Below are positions 38,062-47,391 of a stretch of DNA of 64,000 nt, one piece after another. How positions within the stretch are numbered: position 1 is the first letter of the stretch; each line of letters begins with the position of its first letter. Location: assembly GCF_900184735.1 (NCBI RefSeq), contig NZ_LT855395.1, positions 1-64,000 of the forward strand, given 5' to 3'. The notes under the pieces are model-generated. The model ran no database searches, had not been told where the DNA came from, and saw only the letters and a program-made list of their open reading frames with translations. This DNA comes from Paucisalibacillus globulus (lineage in GTDB: Bacteria > Bacillota > Bacilli > Bacillales > Amphibacillaceae). Made by a program: the position numbers and the translations under genes.

Positions 38062-38547
38062 TTAACCACTTTTCTTACGCTTGAACTTCAAACTATACTC
38101 TTCCTCATAAATAATTCGATAGATACTAGTAATGAAGATTGCATTGGTTAAATTAAATGGGATATATAAAGGAACATCAAGTATGGTTAGCTCGATAAAG
38201 CTTGGGAAAAAGTACATCATGAAACACAATTGAAAAATAAAATATAAAGCAATCATTCCCAAAGTTCTAACAAACCTAAAAATCCACTCCTCATTATCCG
38301 GCTCATCATGGAACAAAAAATGGAAGATATCACGTTCATTCGGTAAACATTGCTTCACTAAGAAAAAGCTTAGTAGGGCATAAATAGGTATATGAATCGG
38401 GAAAAAGAAAACTTTAATATCGTTAAATTCATGTAAAAATAATTCCGTAAATAAATACAGATAGGTAAAACAGACAAAAACCACAATATAAAACTTTATC
38501 TTCTTTTCTATTTTTCTTGCAAACTCAAATTTAGTTTTGCTTTCCAT
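38062..38547 (-). CDS. Uncharacterised four-segment membrane protein
   Basis: 161 residues. Hydrophobic segments at about 18-35, 47-65, 92-110 and 118-150. Basic ends (FARKIEKKIKF, KFKRKKSG) suggest a cytoplasmic N and C terminus. No motif recognised; the ribosome site is weak, so the start could be slightly different. Confidence 0.65.
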   Translation of the reverse strand: MESKTKFEFARKIEKKIKFYIVVFVCFTYLYLFTELFLHEFNDIKVFFFPIHIPIYALLSFFLVKQCLPNERDIFHFLFHDEPDNEEWIFRFVRTLGMIALYFIFQLCFMMYFFPSFIELTILDVPLYIPFNLTNAIFITSIYRIIYEEEYSLKFKRKKSG

Positions 38548-38791
38548 CGAGAGAGACCATTCCTATCTTTAATGTACCCAGAACTAGTAAGGGAAGTGAG
38601 TGTCACGTTGATTCCTTCAGCCTCTGAGACACTATACTTGATATTATCTTAGCATATAAGCCGTAATATTCTGAGCAAATCTACTACATTCCGACAAATA
38701 CCTAGCACACATAAATGTCGAAAAATACTATTTCAATAGAAAAAGTCTCCATTTTTGGGAATTTGTTAAGAAACAATACGAATCGTCTCCA

Positions 38792-38820
38792 TTACATTCA
38801 TTTATATTATCTGCTATAAT
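38792..38820 (+). promoter_or_regulatory. Promoter of the acyl-CoA ligase gene
   Basis: TTACAT (38792-38797), a 17-bp spacer, TATAAT (38815-38820). It lies within the 314-bp spacer 38548-38861, which otherwise shows nothing notable. Confidence 0.65.
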
Positions 38821-38861
38821 AGGTAGAAGTTAGCACCTAGTACTAATAGGAGGGGATAGTA

Positions 38862-40445
38862 TTGTTGAAAAGAGAAGATCTAATCGCACCCGAGAAGTAT
38901 AATATCGTAATGGAATTCGAAAAGTATGCTCAAGATCCCAATCGACTTGCAGTTATTTGGGAAAATGAACAGGGTGACAGACGAGAAATTACCTATAAAA
39001 AACTCATCGAAAATGCCAATCGAATTGGTAATATTTTTCTAGAAAAAGGCCTTAAAAAGGGTGATAAACTACTCGTTATGCTCCCTCGCCTAATTGATAC
39101 GTATGAGGTATACATCGCGGCATTAAAAACGGGAATAATCATTATCCCAAGTTCGGAAATGTTTAGAACGAAGGATTTACAGTATCGAATTACGCATGGT
39201 GAGGTAAACGGGGTCGTATGCCTTTCCGATTATAGTGACGAATTTACTGGAATTGAGCAATATGATGAGCTGGTGAAATTTACTGTCGGTGCGTCTGTTA
39301 ATGACTGGCATCATTTAGATAGTTTAAAAGAATCAGCTTCTGACAAGTTAGATTTCCTGGCAACATCTAGGGATGACCTTGCATTTCTACCTTACACATC
39401 TGGTACAACAAGTAATCCAAAGGCCGTGATGCACACGCATGCTTGGGGCTTTGCCCATATGAGTTCTGCTCCTGAACATTGGTTAGGAATTAAGGATGGA
39501 GACACCGTTTGGGCAACGGCAGCACCAGGCTGGCAGAAATGGGTATGGAGCCCGTTCTTATCCGTATTAGGATCCGGTGCTACAGGATTTGTATATAGTG
39601 GCAAGTTTGACCCGAAAAAGTACCTATCCTTAATAGAAGAAAATAGGATTAATGTATTTTGCTGTACCCCAACTGAATATCGACTGATGGCGAAACTGAA
39701 TAATCTACAAGACTATGATTTATCCGCAGTCCACAGTGCTGTATCCGCTGGTGAGCCACTTAACCGTGAAGTGATTGACCAATTTGAGAAGCACTTTAAT
39801 ATTACGGTTAGAGATGGGTACGGCCAGACAGAAAATACATTATTACTAGGTATCTTAAAGGGTATGACAGTAAAACCAGGTTCCATGGGAAAACCAACTC
39901 CAGGAAACAACGTACAATTAATTGATGAAGACGGAAATCCTGTTGCGGTTGGGAAGGTTGGCGATATTGCCATCCCACTAGATACACCAGCATTATTCAA
40001 AGGCTATTACAAGGATGAGGAACGTACAAGAAAATCACACCGCGGAACCTACTATATTACAGGCGACCAAGCTTCACTAGATGAGGATGGCTATTTTTGG
40101 TTTGAAGGTCGAAGTGACGATATTATCGTTAGTTCTGGCTATACAATCGGGCCATTCGAAGTAGAAGATGCCCTGGTCAAGCACCCTGCAGTTAAAGAAT
40201 GTGCCGTGATTGCTAGCCCTGACGAGATTCGTGGAAACGTAGTAAAAGCGTACATTGTTTTACAGGATCATGTGGTAGATGCAGGAGATGAATTAGTAAA
40301 AGAACTGCAAAACCATGTAAAACAATCGACCGCACCATATAAATACCCGAGGAGTATTGAGTTTATTGATGAACTGCCAAAGACATCATCGGGTAAGATT
40401 CGTCGGGTTGAATTGAGACAGCGCGAGAAAATGATCTTAAAATAA
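38862..40445 (+). CDS. AMP-forming acyl-CoA synthetase, YtcI/MbcS-like
   Basis: 527 residues. The AMP-binding P-loop is LPYTSGTTSNPKAVMHTH (about 176-193); the adenylation motif DGYGQTEN and the hinge YFWFEGRSDDIIVSSGYTIGP follow; the C-terminal catalytic lysine is in PKTSSGKIRRVELR. It activates a carboxylate to its CoA thioester, probably a short or medium-chain or branched acid, in the cytosol. AGGAGGGG supports TTG 38862 or 38865. A TetR regulator with its own operators follows the terminator, possibly controlling this gene. Confidence 0.88.
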   Translation: MLKREDLIAPEKYNIVMEFEKYAQDPNRLAVIWENEQGDRREITYKKLIENANRIGNIFLEKGLKKGDKLLVMLPRLIDTYEVYIAALKTGIIIIPSSEMFRTKDLQYRITHGEVNGVVCLSDYSDEFTGIEQYDELVKFTVGASVNDWHHLDSLKESASDKLDFLATSRDDLAFLPYTSGTTSNPKAVMHTHAWGFAHMSSAPEHWLGIKDGDTVWATAAPGWQKWVWSPFLSVLGSGATGFVYSGKFDPKKYLSLIEENRINVFCCTPTEYRLMAKLNNLQDYDLSAVHSAVSAGEPLNREVIDQFEKHFNITVRDGYGQTENTLLLGILKGMTVKPGSMGKPTPGNNVQLIDEDGNPVAVGKVGDIAIPLDTPALFKGYYKDEERTRKSHRGTYYITGDQASLDEDGYFWFEGRSDDIIVSSGYTIGPFEVEDALVKHPAVKECAVIASPDEIRGNVVKAYIVLQDHVVDAGDELVKELQNHVKQSTAPYKYPRSIEFIDELPKTSSGKIRRVELRQREKMILK

Positions 40446-40449
40446 ATTG

Positions 40450-40497
40450 AACTTCCATTTACCAAGGTAGAATCCTTTGGTGAATGGAAGTTTTTTT
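40450..40497 (+). terminator. Terminator of the acyl-CoA ligase gene
   Basis: AACTTCCATTTACCAAGG pairs with CCTTTGGTGAATGGAAGTT around TAGAAT, followed by TTTTTTT. Confidence 0.9.
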
Positions 40498-40580
40498 ATT
40501 GAAAATATATTATTCCTTTAACAGTTTCCTGAACCACTGGTAATTATTTAATGAAGTTAGAAAGGTAACCTACTCTTTTG

Positions 40581-40631
40581 CAATATGTTCATATTGTAAA
40601 AAGTTGATTTTTATAATACAATCATATTGTA
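40581..40631. promoter_or_regulatory. Two palindromic operators upstream of tetR
   Basis: CAATATG-TT-CATATTG (40581-40596) is a perfect 7+2+7 palindrome; TACAAT-CAT-ATTGTA (40617-40631) is a second, related one. TATAAT at 40612-40617 is a likely -10 between them, with TTCATA 18 bp upstream. This suits autorepression by the TetR protein. Confidence 0.65.
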
Positions 40632-40652
40632 AAAAAAGAAAGGAGTAATCCC

Positions 40653-41264
40653 ATGCCTAAAAAAGTCGATGTTGTGGAAAGAAAAAATAAAATTGCTACC
40701 GCTACTTGGCAAGTTATTTTAAATAAAGGAATAGATAAAGCATCCATTCAAAATATTGCAGAGGAAGCCAATATGTCTGTTGGATTAATACAACATAATT
40801 TCCCATCCAAAGAAAAAATCATTCATTATGCGATGAGTCTAATAATCGATCGTATGGAGGAACGAGCAAAGGCGAGGTCTCATGCATTTTCTGGAACAAA
40901 AGAAGAAATGCTTAGGAGATTAATGAAATTCCTAATTCCTATCAATTATGAGGAAATTATGGAAGCAAGGGTCTGGATTTCATTCTTAGGGCGTTCATTT
41001 AGTGACCCCGAACTTTTCAAATTACAACAAAAGATGGATGGTTATTCGAGAAAAATGGTGCAAATGATTATTAATTTGATGAAAGAACTAGGATATCTAG
41101 ATAAGGAAGAAGATAGTCAGCTTGAATTTGAAATTCTTTATTCATTTATTGATGGAATGGTCATCCATGCCCTACAAAGACCCGATTTTTATACGGAGAG
41201 TAAAGTCGATCAATTAAACGACTATTATCTAAAGAATATAAAAAGGAGGAAACGGAATGGATAA
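40653..41264 (+). CDS. TetR/BetI-like transcriptional regulator
   Basis: 203 residues. The N-terminal HTH at about 12-58 includes ASIQNIAEEANMSVGLIQHNFPSKEKI, and the ligand domain includes the BetI-like C-terminal helix DGMVIHALQRPDFY. GGAG precedes the ATG. Its end overlaps the start of the DUF1453-like membrane gene by 8 bp, so both share control through the palindromes upstream. Confidence 0.9.
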   Translation: MPKKVDVVERKNKIATATWQVILNKGIDKASIQNIAEEANMSVGLIQHNFPSKEKIIHYAMSLIIDRMEERAKARSHAFSGTKEEMLRRLMKFLIPINYEEIMEARVWISFLGRSFSDPELFKLQQKMDGYSRKMVQMIINLMKELGYLDKEEDSQLEFEILYSFIDGMVIHALQRPDFYTESKVDQLNDYYLKNIKRRKRNG

Positions 41265-41781
41265 GTTTCATCTAATTATTCTCGTTGTCATCGGCCTATT
41301 AATATTTCGCCAATTTATACCGAAAGAAGTTAACCGCTTCGATTTCATCGGACTTCCTATTCTGGCCCTATATAAAACATATACGAGCCTCCCAAACACA
41401 TTGAGCGCGCCTATTATGGTAGAGTTAATCATTCTTCTCCTATTAGGAGCCACCATTGGTTACATTCAGGCACGGAAAACCAGGGTGGTGTATCAGGATA
41501 ATAAACTCCATACAATAGGTGGAATCAGTTATATAATTGGATTGCTCATTCTTATTATAGGTAGGCTTATTGTGATATTCATCTTTCACTCTTCTACTAT
41601 AATCACCGCTCTAAAAAATGGAGGAGAATCCCTAGTGGTTGAACTTGCCAATATTCTCACAGGTTCTGGAGATTGGATTCTCTGGTCAACGATTGCTGCC
41701 TCCACGATTCTCTATAGTATTACCCTGTACAAAAATCACCCGAAAATAAGAAAATATATAAGGGAACAATTAAAAAGCTGA
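41257..41781 (+). CDS. CcdC-like (DUF1453) membrane protein
   Basis: 174 residues with about four to five hydrophobic segments. The pattern (short loop with KEVNRFDFIGLPILALYKTY, LLLGATIGYIQARKTRV after the second segment) resembles DUF1453/CcdC proteins. Overlaps the TetR gene by 8 bp and has AAAGGAGG upstream. Function unknown; it may be a target of the regulator. Confidence 0.7.
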   Translation: MDKFHLIILVVIGLLIFRQFIPKEVNRFDFIGLPILALYKTYTSLPNTLSAPIMVELIILLLLGATIGYIQARKTRVVYQDNKLHTIGGISYIIGLLILIIGRLIVIFIFHSSTIITALKNGGESLVVELANILTGSGDWILWSTIAASTILYSITLYKNHPKIRKYIREQLKS

Positions 41782-41813
41782 AAATGATGGGATGTTACGT
41801 TGGAATGAAACTA

Positions 41814-41842
41814 AGAAAGCGTGGGATGAACCCACGCTTTCT
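41814..41842. terminator. Bidirectional terminator
   Basis: AGAAAGCGTGGG, loop ATGAA, CCCACGCTTTCT: perfect 12-bp stem between convergent genes. Confidence 0.85.
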
Positions 41843-41887
41843 AGTAGTTATTTATTTTCCCAGAAATAGTTATCCATTTAAGTTCAC

Positions 41888-42895
41888 TCACACCAACACA
41901 ACAGCAATAAGCGAAACCACAACCGAAACAACCGTCATTGCAATCAATGGCCGCATTGCTTTATTCTTCACTTCCTTCAAACTAACACTCAATCCCAGTC
42001 CAACCATTGCAGCAGTTAAAAGCCAAGTAGTGAATGTGTATACCCCTTCTAACATCTGATCAGTCACAGGGATAACATCACCTAGGACGAAGCTTCCGAA
42101 TAAACTCATGGCGATAAATCCTAGTAAAAAGTAAGGGAAAGCAATTTTGGTTCTTTCATCCCCCTTACCTGCCTGTTTCCGTCTCATGAAATAAATCAAA
42201 ACGAAACAAAGTGGTACAAGTAAAAATACACGGCCTAACTTTGCAAGTAGTGCCATGGCTAATGCATCCTGTCCAGCTGGTGCTGCTGCTAAAGCTACAT
42301 GGGCAAGTTCATGTAAACTCATCCCAGACCAGATTCCGTAATCCTCCGCTGAAAATGGCAATATTGGACGTAGCAATGTATAAATAATGGAGAATACGGT
42401 CCCCATCAAGGCTATGATTCCAACTCCAATCGCCGTGTCATCATCATTTGCTTTCACTATCGGAGCAACCGCAGCAATTGCTGCAGCACCACAAACCCCT
42501 GTTCCAACTCCTAATAATAAGGAGATATTAGCATCTGCTTTGAATACTTTCGCCAACCAAACCATAAACAAAATAGCTACAGTAATAATAATGGCATCTT
42601 TTAATAAAAGTCCTAGTCCATCACTTAATACGATTCCAATATTTAAACGGAGACCATATAAAATAATTGCCAAACGTAATAACTTTTTAGAAGAGAATGT
42701 AATCCCTGCTCGTAGCATATCTGGATAACCAAAGATTTGTCGGTATATGATAGCAATGATAATGGCGCAACCTAGCTGACCAACATATGTAAGTCCTGGT
42801 ATGAGGGAAATGACAAACCCTAGTGCCGCTAGTAGAAAGGTGAATAGAACTCCCCCGACCCAAAGTATGTTCTTATTTTCTAGAAAACTTCCCAA
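41888..42895 (-). CDS. YeiH/UPF0324 family putative anion exporter
   Basis: 335 residues from TTG 42895, chosen because GGGGGTG lies 8 nt upstream; an ATG at 42934 has no ribosome site. About ten membrane segments. Family-typical stretches are LAIILYGLRLNIGIVL, GVCGAAAIAAVAPIV and SGMSLHELAHVAL. UPF0324 proteins are often listed as sulfate exporters on weak evidence. It stands alone between the TetR block and splAB. Confidence 0.88.
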   Translation of the reverse strand: MGSFLENKNILWVGGVLFTFLLAALGFVISLIPGLTYVGQLGCAIIIAIIYRQIFGYPDMLRAGITFSSKKLLRLAIILYGLRLNIGIVLSDGLGLLLKDAIIITVAILFMVWLAKVFKADANISLLLGVGTGVCGAAAIAAVAPIVKANDDDTAIGVGIIALMGTVFSIIYTLLRPILPFSAEDYGIWSGMSLHELAHVALAAAPAGQDALAMALLAKLGRVFLLVPLCFVLIYFMRRKQAGKGDERTKIAFPYFLLGFIAMSLFGSFVLGDVIPVTDQMLEGVYTFTTWLLTAAMVGLGLSVSLKEVKNKAMRPLIAMTVVSVVVSLIAVVLV

Positions 42896-43044
42896 TACTG
42901 TACACCCCCAATGTAAAAACCATATCATACTCATCTACTTCTAAAAAGGATATTTTTTCTAGAATCTCATCACCATGCACAAAATACATAATTAAGAACC
43001 AAAGAGGCATAATGATGGTAATTCTAATGAACAAGGTGATCAAA

Positions 43045-43299
43045 ATGGAAAACAATCTCAAACCAGGCGAAGTAGTCTACATAATCATTCGAAACCCTCA
43101 CGCACAAGATGTCGCTCAAGTTCAACAAGCGGCGGTTGTAGAGAATCCGGATAACCCTTCCGAACTTGCCTTATTCGCACATGAAACATACTTTCCATTC
43201 TCCGAAGAATTTGCGGTATTTAAATCGGAGGAAGAAGCAGAAATGGCATACAAGGAAGCATTTGGCACACCAGAGGAGTTTGATGAATTCTATGGTTAA
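43045..43299 (+). CDS. splA: SplA, RNA-binding-type regulator of spore photoproduct lyase
   Basis: 84 residues from ATG 43045 (AAGGTGAT upstream). It opens with LKPGEVVYIIIRNPHAQDVAQVQQA, the SplA family signature, and ends in an acidic tail. In B. subtilis SplA is a TRAP-like negative regulator of the splAB operon. Its last 8 bp overlap the splB start, which indicates translational coupling. Confidence 0.92.
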   Translation: MENNLKPGEVVYIIIRNPHAQDVAQVQQAAVVENPDNPSELALFAHETYFPFSEEFAVFKSEEEAEMAYKEAFGTPEEFDEFYG

Positions 43300-44320
43300 A
43301 CCATTTGTCCCTCAACTAGTGTATGTTGAACCACGCGCCATGGAGTACCCATTAGGTAAAGAATTAGTAGATAAATTTGAAAACATGGGAATTGAGATCA
43401 GAGAAACAACTTCCCATAATCAGATTCGAAATCTACCAGGTGAAAATCATTTCCAAAAATATCGGATTGCTAAATCAACACTAGTGGTAGGTGTCAGGAA
43501 AACATTAAAGTTCGACACCTCCAAGCCTTCAGCAGAATACGCAATCCCTTTTGCAACGGGATGTATGGGCCACTGCCATTATTGCTATTTACAAACCACA
43601 ATGGGAAGTAAACCATATATCCGTACCTATGTTAATGTGGAAGAGATCTTTGATGCTGCGGAAGAATATATGAAAGAGCGCGTACCGGAGATTACAAGAT
43701 TTGAGGCGTCTTGTACTTCTGATATTGTTGGCGTCGATCATTTAACCCATACCCTTAAAAGAGCAATCGAGTTATTTGGAAAAACAGAACATGGAAGATT
43801 GCGATTCGTAACGAAATTTGCCCATGTGGATCATTTACTTGATGCCGAACATAACGGGAGAACCCGCTTCCGATTTAGTGTAAATGATGACTATATTATC
43901 AAGTACTTCGAGCCTGGTACTTCAAGATTAAATGAAAGGATAGAAGCTGCTGTCAAAATTGCAGAAGCTGGCTATCCATTAGGGTTTATTATCGCACCTA
44001 TTTATTTACATGAAGGTTGGAAAGAGGGTTATCTGGAGATGATTGAAAAGCTAGAAGCCGCACTCCCTACCTTTGCTAAGAAGGATTTAACTTTTGAGAT
44101 GATTCAGCATCGCTTCACCAAACCGGCCAAGCGTGTAATTCAGGAGAATTATCCCATGACGAAGTTAGAACTTGATGAGTCGAAGCGTAAGTGGAAATGG
44201 GGTAAATACGGGATTGGAAAGTATGTTTATACGAATGATGAACAGGAAGATATTAAGGATACTATTGGCGGATATATTGATAAGTATTTTCCTGAGGCTA
44301 GGATTGAGTATTTTACTTAA
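43292..44320 (+). CDS. splB: Spore photoproduct lyase
   Basis: 342 residues from ATG 43292, the same length as B. subtilis SplB. A radical SAM enzyme: the cluster cysteines are C91, C95 and C98 (CMGHCHYC), and C141 in FEASCTSD corresponds to the hydrogen-donating cysteine. It reverses 5-thyminyl-5,6-dihydrothymine in UV-damaged spore DNA during germination. This fixes the host as an endospore former. An upstream in-frame extension to 43166 lacks a ribosome site and overlaps splA. Confidence 0.97.
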   Translation: MVKPFVPQLVYVEPRAMEYPLGKELVDKFENMGIEIRETTSHNQIRNLPGENHFQKYRIAKSTLVVGVRKTLKFDTSKPSAEYAIPFATGCMGHCHYCYLQTTMGSKPYIRTYVNVEEIFDAAEEYMKERVPEITRFEASCTSDIVGVDHLTHTLKRAIELFGKTEHGRLRFVTKFAHVDHLLDAEHNGRTRFRFSVNDDYIIKYFEPGTSRLNERIEAAVKIAEAGYPLGFIIAPIYLHEGWKEGYLEMIEKLEAALPTFAKKDLTFEMIQHRFTKPAKRVIQENYPMTKLELDESKRKWKWGKYGIGKYVYTNDEQEDIKDTIGGYIDKYFPEARIEYFT

Positions 44321-44333
44321 GAATAATAGTGAA

Positions 44334-44372
44334 AAGGTACCTTGGTTCATGCCAAGGTACCTGTCCCCATGG
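44334..44372. repeat. REP-like dispersed repeat, paired copy
   Basis: AAGGTACCTTGG faces CCAAGGTACCTGTCCCCATGG between the convergent splB and efflux genes; a strong hairpin that may terminate both. Confidence 0.85.
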
Positions 44373-44379
44373 TCGTCTT

Positions 44380-45894
44380 TTATGGTACTACAGGTTCAAC
44401 TTTTTCCTGAATCTTCCCCTGTTTCTCAATTTCTTCTACTGCTTTATCACTTGTATCTACTCGTTTGATAAATAATGCTAGTATTAGGGCAACCAGGTTG
44501 ATTGCTAACGCTACGTAGAATGAATATTGAATACCACTAAGTAAAGCTTGTTGTGATATGGAAGCTCCTAAGCTTTCCGTTAATGTAGACGGATCTATAC
44601 CACTCATTAATTTTTCACCCTTAGTTGTTGCAACAGAGTTCATAATCGTAACCATAATTGCAGTACCGATTGATCCTGATACTTGTTGTGCTGTATTGTT
44701 TATCGCTGTACCATGCGGGTTTAAGTGAGTCGGTAGTTGATTTAAACCGTTTGTCATAATTGGCATCATGACCATGGACATACCAAACATACGTAAAGAA
44801 TAGATCAATATAATATAGGTGTAAGAAGAGTCAATTTGTAGATGAGCTAGCATATAGGTTGAAACACCAGTTATAGCAAGCCCGATAACAGATAGAGCCC
44901 GCGGACCGAATTTATCAAATAGCTTTCCAGTTATCGGTGACATAATTCCCATAATAAGAGCACCCGGTAACATGATTAATCCAGAATCAAGTGGTGAAAT
45001 ACCACGTACCTCCTGCACATAAGCAGGCGTTAGAATCATACCGGAGAACATCGCAACTGCATTGACCATTGCAATGATGGAAGCAAGTGTAAACATAGGA
45101 TATTTATAAGGACGTAAATCTAATAATGGTTCATCTAATTTCAATTGTCGAGTAAGGAATAGAATTAAAGCAATTCCTCCAACACTTAAAGTTGTTATCA
45201 CAACTGGATCACCCCAGCCTTGTGAACTTGCGCTACTTACTCCGTACAATAATCCACCAAAACCGATACTGGATAACACAACGGATAAATAATCAAGTGT
45301 TACATTTTTATCTTGTTCCATGACATTACCAAATTTCCAAATAGCAAATAATAAACTAATTATCGCTAATGGTAGTATCATTTCAAAAAGTAACCGCCAA
45401 TCGTGATACTGAACAATATACCCTGATAATGTAGGTCCTATTGCCGGTGCAGCGATCATAACCATACCAAATACACCCATCGCAGCACCACGTTTATCAC
45501 GTGGAAAACTTACTAACATAATATTCATCAATAATGGACCCATCACAGAAGACCCTGCAGCTTGAATCATACGCCCAGCTAACAAGAATTCAAAGTTAGG
45601 TGCAAATGCTGCAAGTGCTGTACCTAATGTAAATATCGCCATAGCTGTAATAAATAAGCTACGGTTAGAAAAACGTGTAATTAAAAATGCGGATGCAGGA
45701 ATTAATATCCCACTAACAAGCATATATCCTGTAGCAAGCCATTGTACTGTAGAATAATCATCAATCCCTAAATCTACCATAATAGATGGCAATGCTACGT
45801 TTAATAATGAATTATTTAGAAATGATACAAAAGCACCAACAAATAGGATACTAAGCATTAAATACGGTGGCTTTTTCATTTGTGTATTCATCAT
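44380..45894 (-). CDS. DHA2-family multidrug efflux MFS transporter
   Basis: 504 residues, 14 membrane segments in the EmrB/QacA/LmrB pattern. Conserved pieces are LNVALPSIMVDLG near the start, WLATGYMLVSGILIPASAFL, GRMIQAAGSSVMGPLL and motif C-like GPTLSGYI. It exports drugs or lipophilic compounds by proton antiport. ATGs at 45894 and 45891 both lie close to GAGGGG. Divergent from a TetR gene that likely represses it. Confidence 0.92.
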   Translation of the reverse strand: MMNTQMKKPPYLMLSILFVGAFVSFLNNSLLNVALPSIMVDLGIDDYSTVQWLATGYMLVSGILIPASAFLITRFSNRSLFITAMAIFTLGTALAAFAPNFEFLLAGRMIQAAGSSVMGPLLMNIMLVSFPRDKRGAAMGVFGMVMIAAPAIGPTLSGYIVQYHDWRLLFEMILPLAIISLLFAIWKFGNVMEQDKNVTLDYLSVVLSSIGFGGLLYGVSSASSQGWGDPVVITTLSVGGIALILFLTRQLKLDEPLLDLRPYKYPMFTLASIIAMVNAVAMFSGMILTPAYVQEVRGISPLDSGLIMLPGALIMGIMSPITGKLFDKFGPRALSVIGLAITGVSTYMLAHLQIDSSYTYIILIYSLRMFGMSMVMMPIMTNGLNQLPTHLNPHGTAINNTAQQVSGSIGTAIMVTIMNSVATTKGEKLMSGIDPSTLTESLGASISQQALLSGIQYSFYVALAINLVALILALFIKRVDTSDKAVEEIEKQGKIQEKVEPVVP

Positions 45895-45989
45895 GTCCCC
45901 TCAAATCTTCTTCTAATTTATTTGCATTTGCTTATTTTATACCCGTAGTTCAATTTTTGCAACATTTTTTTACCTATGGTATAAACCTG

Positions 45990-46018
45990 TTGTTTTTCCG
46001 TATAAAGAAACGTATACT
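45990..46018 (+). promoter_or_regulatory. Promoter of the efflux regulator gene
   Basis: TTGTTT (45990-45995), a 17-bp spacer, TATACT (46013-46018). CGTATA is repeated directly at 45999 and 46011 and may form part of the repressor site. Confidence 0.55.
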
Positions 46019-46049
46019 AATTCCTATAGAAGGGACTGTTTAGGGAACA

Positions 46050-46922
46050 ATGAATGAACGAAAAAGAAAAGTTGCCAATATTGCTTTAAACTTGTTTATC
46101 GAAAAAGGTTTTCAGCAAACATCCATTCAGGAAATTATTAACAGCGCGAATATATCTAAAGGGACATTTTACAATTACTTCACTTCCAAAAATGATTGCA
46201 TTGCAGAAATATTGGAAAACATCCGATATGAAGCAAGCCAACAACGAGTCGCCATGCAAATCGGCAAGGACCCGAAGAATCGTGAAGTACTAATAGAACA
46301 AATCACTATAATCATGAAGCTGAATAAGGAAAATAATCTACAATCTCTATTTGAAAATATTCTTTCTACAAATCAAGTAGAATTAAAGAAGCTAGTGTTA
46401 CAACATAGAGTGATAGAAATGGAATGGTTAGCAAATCGTTTGGTGGATGTGTTAGGTGAAGACATTCAAGAATATGCAACAGAAGCAACCGTGTTATTTT
46501 TTGGCATGTTGCACTATATGACCTTTACCCTTCAACTAACAAATAGTGACTATTCATTAACCGAATTGACTGAAACGATCTTTTCCTATGTGGAAATACT
46601 CCTACCACAAATGGAAAAGAGAAATACCACCATGATTAATAACTTTGCCTTGGACTTACTGCAGAAGAATGTCCACAAAAAGATTCCAACTAAAACAGAA
46701 TTAGTAGAAATGGCAAATCAATTGATAGAGCACTATGAATTTAATGAAGAACAGCAAGATATGATTGACGTAATCCTAGATGAATTACAACGGGATCATA
46801 TTCGTAAGATTGTGGTTAAGAAGCTATTAAAACCATTACTTCAATTATTTGAGGAAACACCTGTTTCTTCACAAGTACAGCTATTTACTAATGAGGTATG
46901 GAAATATATGAAGTCGATTTAA
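46050..46922 (+). CDS. TetR/AcrR-family regulator of the adjacent efflux pump
   Basis: 290 residues, longer than most TetR proteins (about 200). The HTH is at 8-50 (IALNLFIEKGFQQTSIQEII, GTFYNYFTSKNDC). A typical ligand domain runs to about 190, after which an extra C-terminal helical region of about 90 residues (KTELVEMANQLIEHYEFNEEQ onward) may mediate dimer contacts or a second function. The divergent DHA2 pump gene is its presumed target. Confidence 0.88.
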   Translation: MNERKRKVANIALNLFIEKGFQQTSIQEIINSANISKGTFYNYFTSKNDCIAEILENIRYEASQQRVAMQIGKDPKNREVLIEQITIIMKLNKENNLQSLFENILSTNQVELKKLVLQHRVIEMEWLANRLVDVLGEDIQEYATEATVLFFGMLHYMTFTLQLTNSDYSLTELTETIFSYVEILLPQMEKRNTTMINNFALDLLQKNVHKKIPTKTELVEMANQLIEHYEFNEEQQDMIDVILDELQRDHIRKIVVKKLLKPLLQLFEETPVSSQVQLFTNEVWKYMKSI

Positions 46923-46925
46923 AAG

Positions 46926-46959
46926 CCATGGAGACAGGTTCCCTGGCTCACTAGGCCAG
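46926..46959. repeat. REP-like dispersed repeat, half element
   Basis: CCATGGAGACAGGTTCCCTGG then CTCACTAGGCCAG, starting 4 bp after the regulator's stop codon. Confidence 0.8.
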
Positions 46960-47066
46960 ATGTGGAATTAAAGCAGCAGTTAGAAGCCCGTTATCTGTTA
47001 TGGTTATCTCCCCCACAAATACACGTAAAGACCGTGCGGGGGATAAATTGATTTTGCAAAATGCTT

Positions 47067-47104
47067 AAAGTCGCGCAAGTATTTCATTTACTTGTGCGAC
47101 TTTA
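47067..47104 (+). terminator. Terminator-like hairpin
   Basis: AAAGTCGCGCAAGTA pairs with TTACTTGTGCGACTTT with one G-T pair, loop TTTCAT. Sequence resembles the mannitol operon terminator, suggesting a common origin. Confidence 0.7.
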
Positions 47105-47391
47105 TTTACCAGCAACGCTTTCCCTATCCTACTTGCACGGGATTAAGGCATGTTCGCTCGAATTTTTTACCACCCTACACTATCCCCTTTCCTATCTCCT
47201 CTACTTATAGTACAAAGCATGTGAGAAATAGTCGAACCATCGATAAGCAACCCCATTTACTCCACAACATTAACCAAAACTTGTCCTATTTTATGGACAA
47301 GTCACATATCTTTGTATTAAAAAGCAGCATCGCTAGAAAGATTTTTCGTTGTATACGGAGATATTTTTCGATGTGAAAATGGAGGTTTCCC

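Larger units (their letters stand above)
46923..47391. other. Gene-poor spacer with a REP-like element and hairpins
   Basis: Holds the REP-like copy at 46926-46959 (CCATGGAGACAGGTTCCCTGG), an inverted pair CCCCCAC/GTGCGGGGG at about 47012-47043, and a perfect-looking terminator-like hairpin at 47067-47104. The rest up to the lipoprotein gene is AT-rich and must contain its promoter. No credible small ORF. Confidence 0.6.

Noticed and set aside
41784-42059. 91-residue ORF antisense to the YeiH-type gene
   Set aside because: Mostly an antisense shadow of a well-supported gene, and it reads through the terminator hairpin.
43166-43291. N-terminal extension of splB
   Set aside because: It overlaps splA in another frame and has no ribosome site; ATG 43292 gives the exact length of known SplB.
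47092-47376. 94-residue ORF after the efflux regulator
   Set aside because: Begins inside the terminator hairpin and has no ribosome site or recognisable domain.
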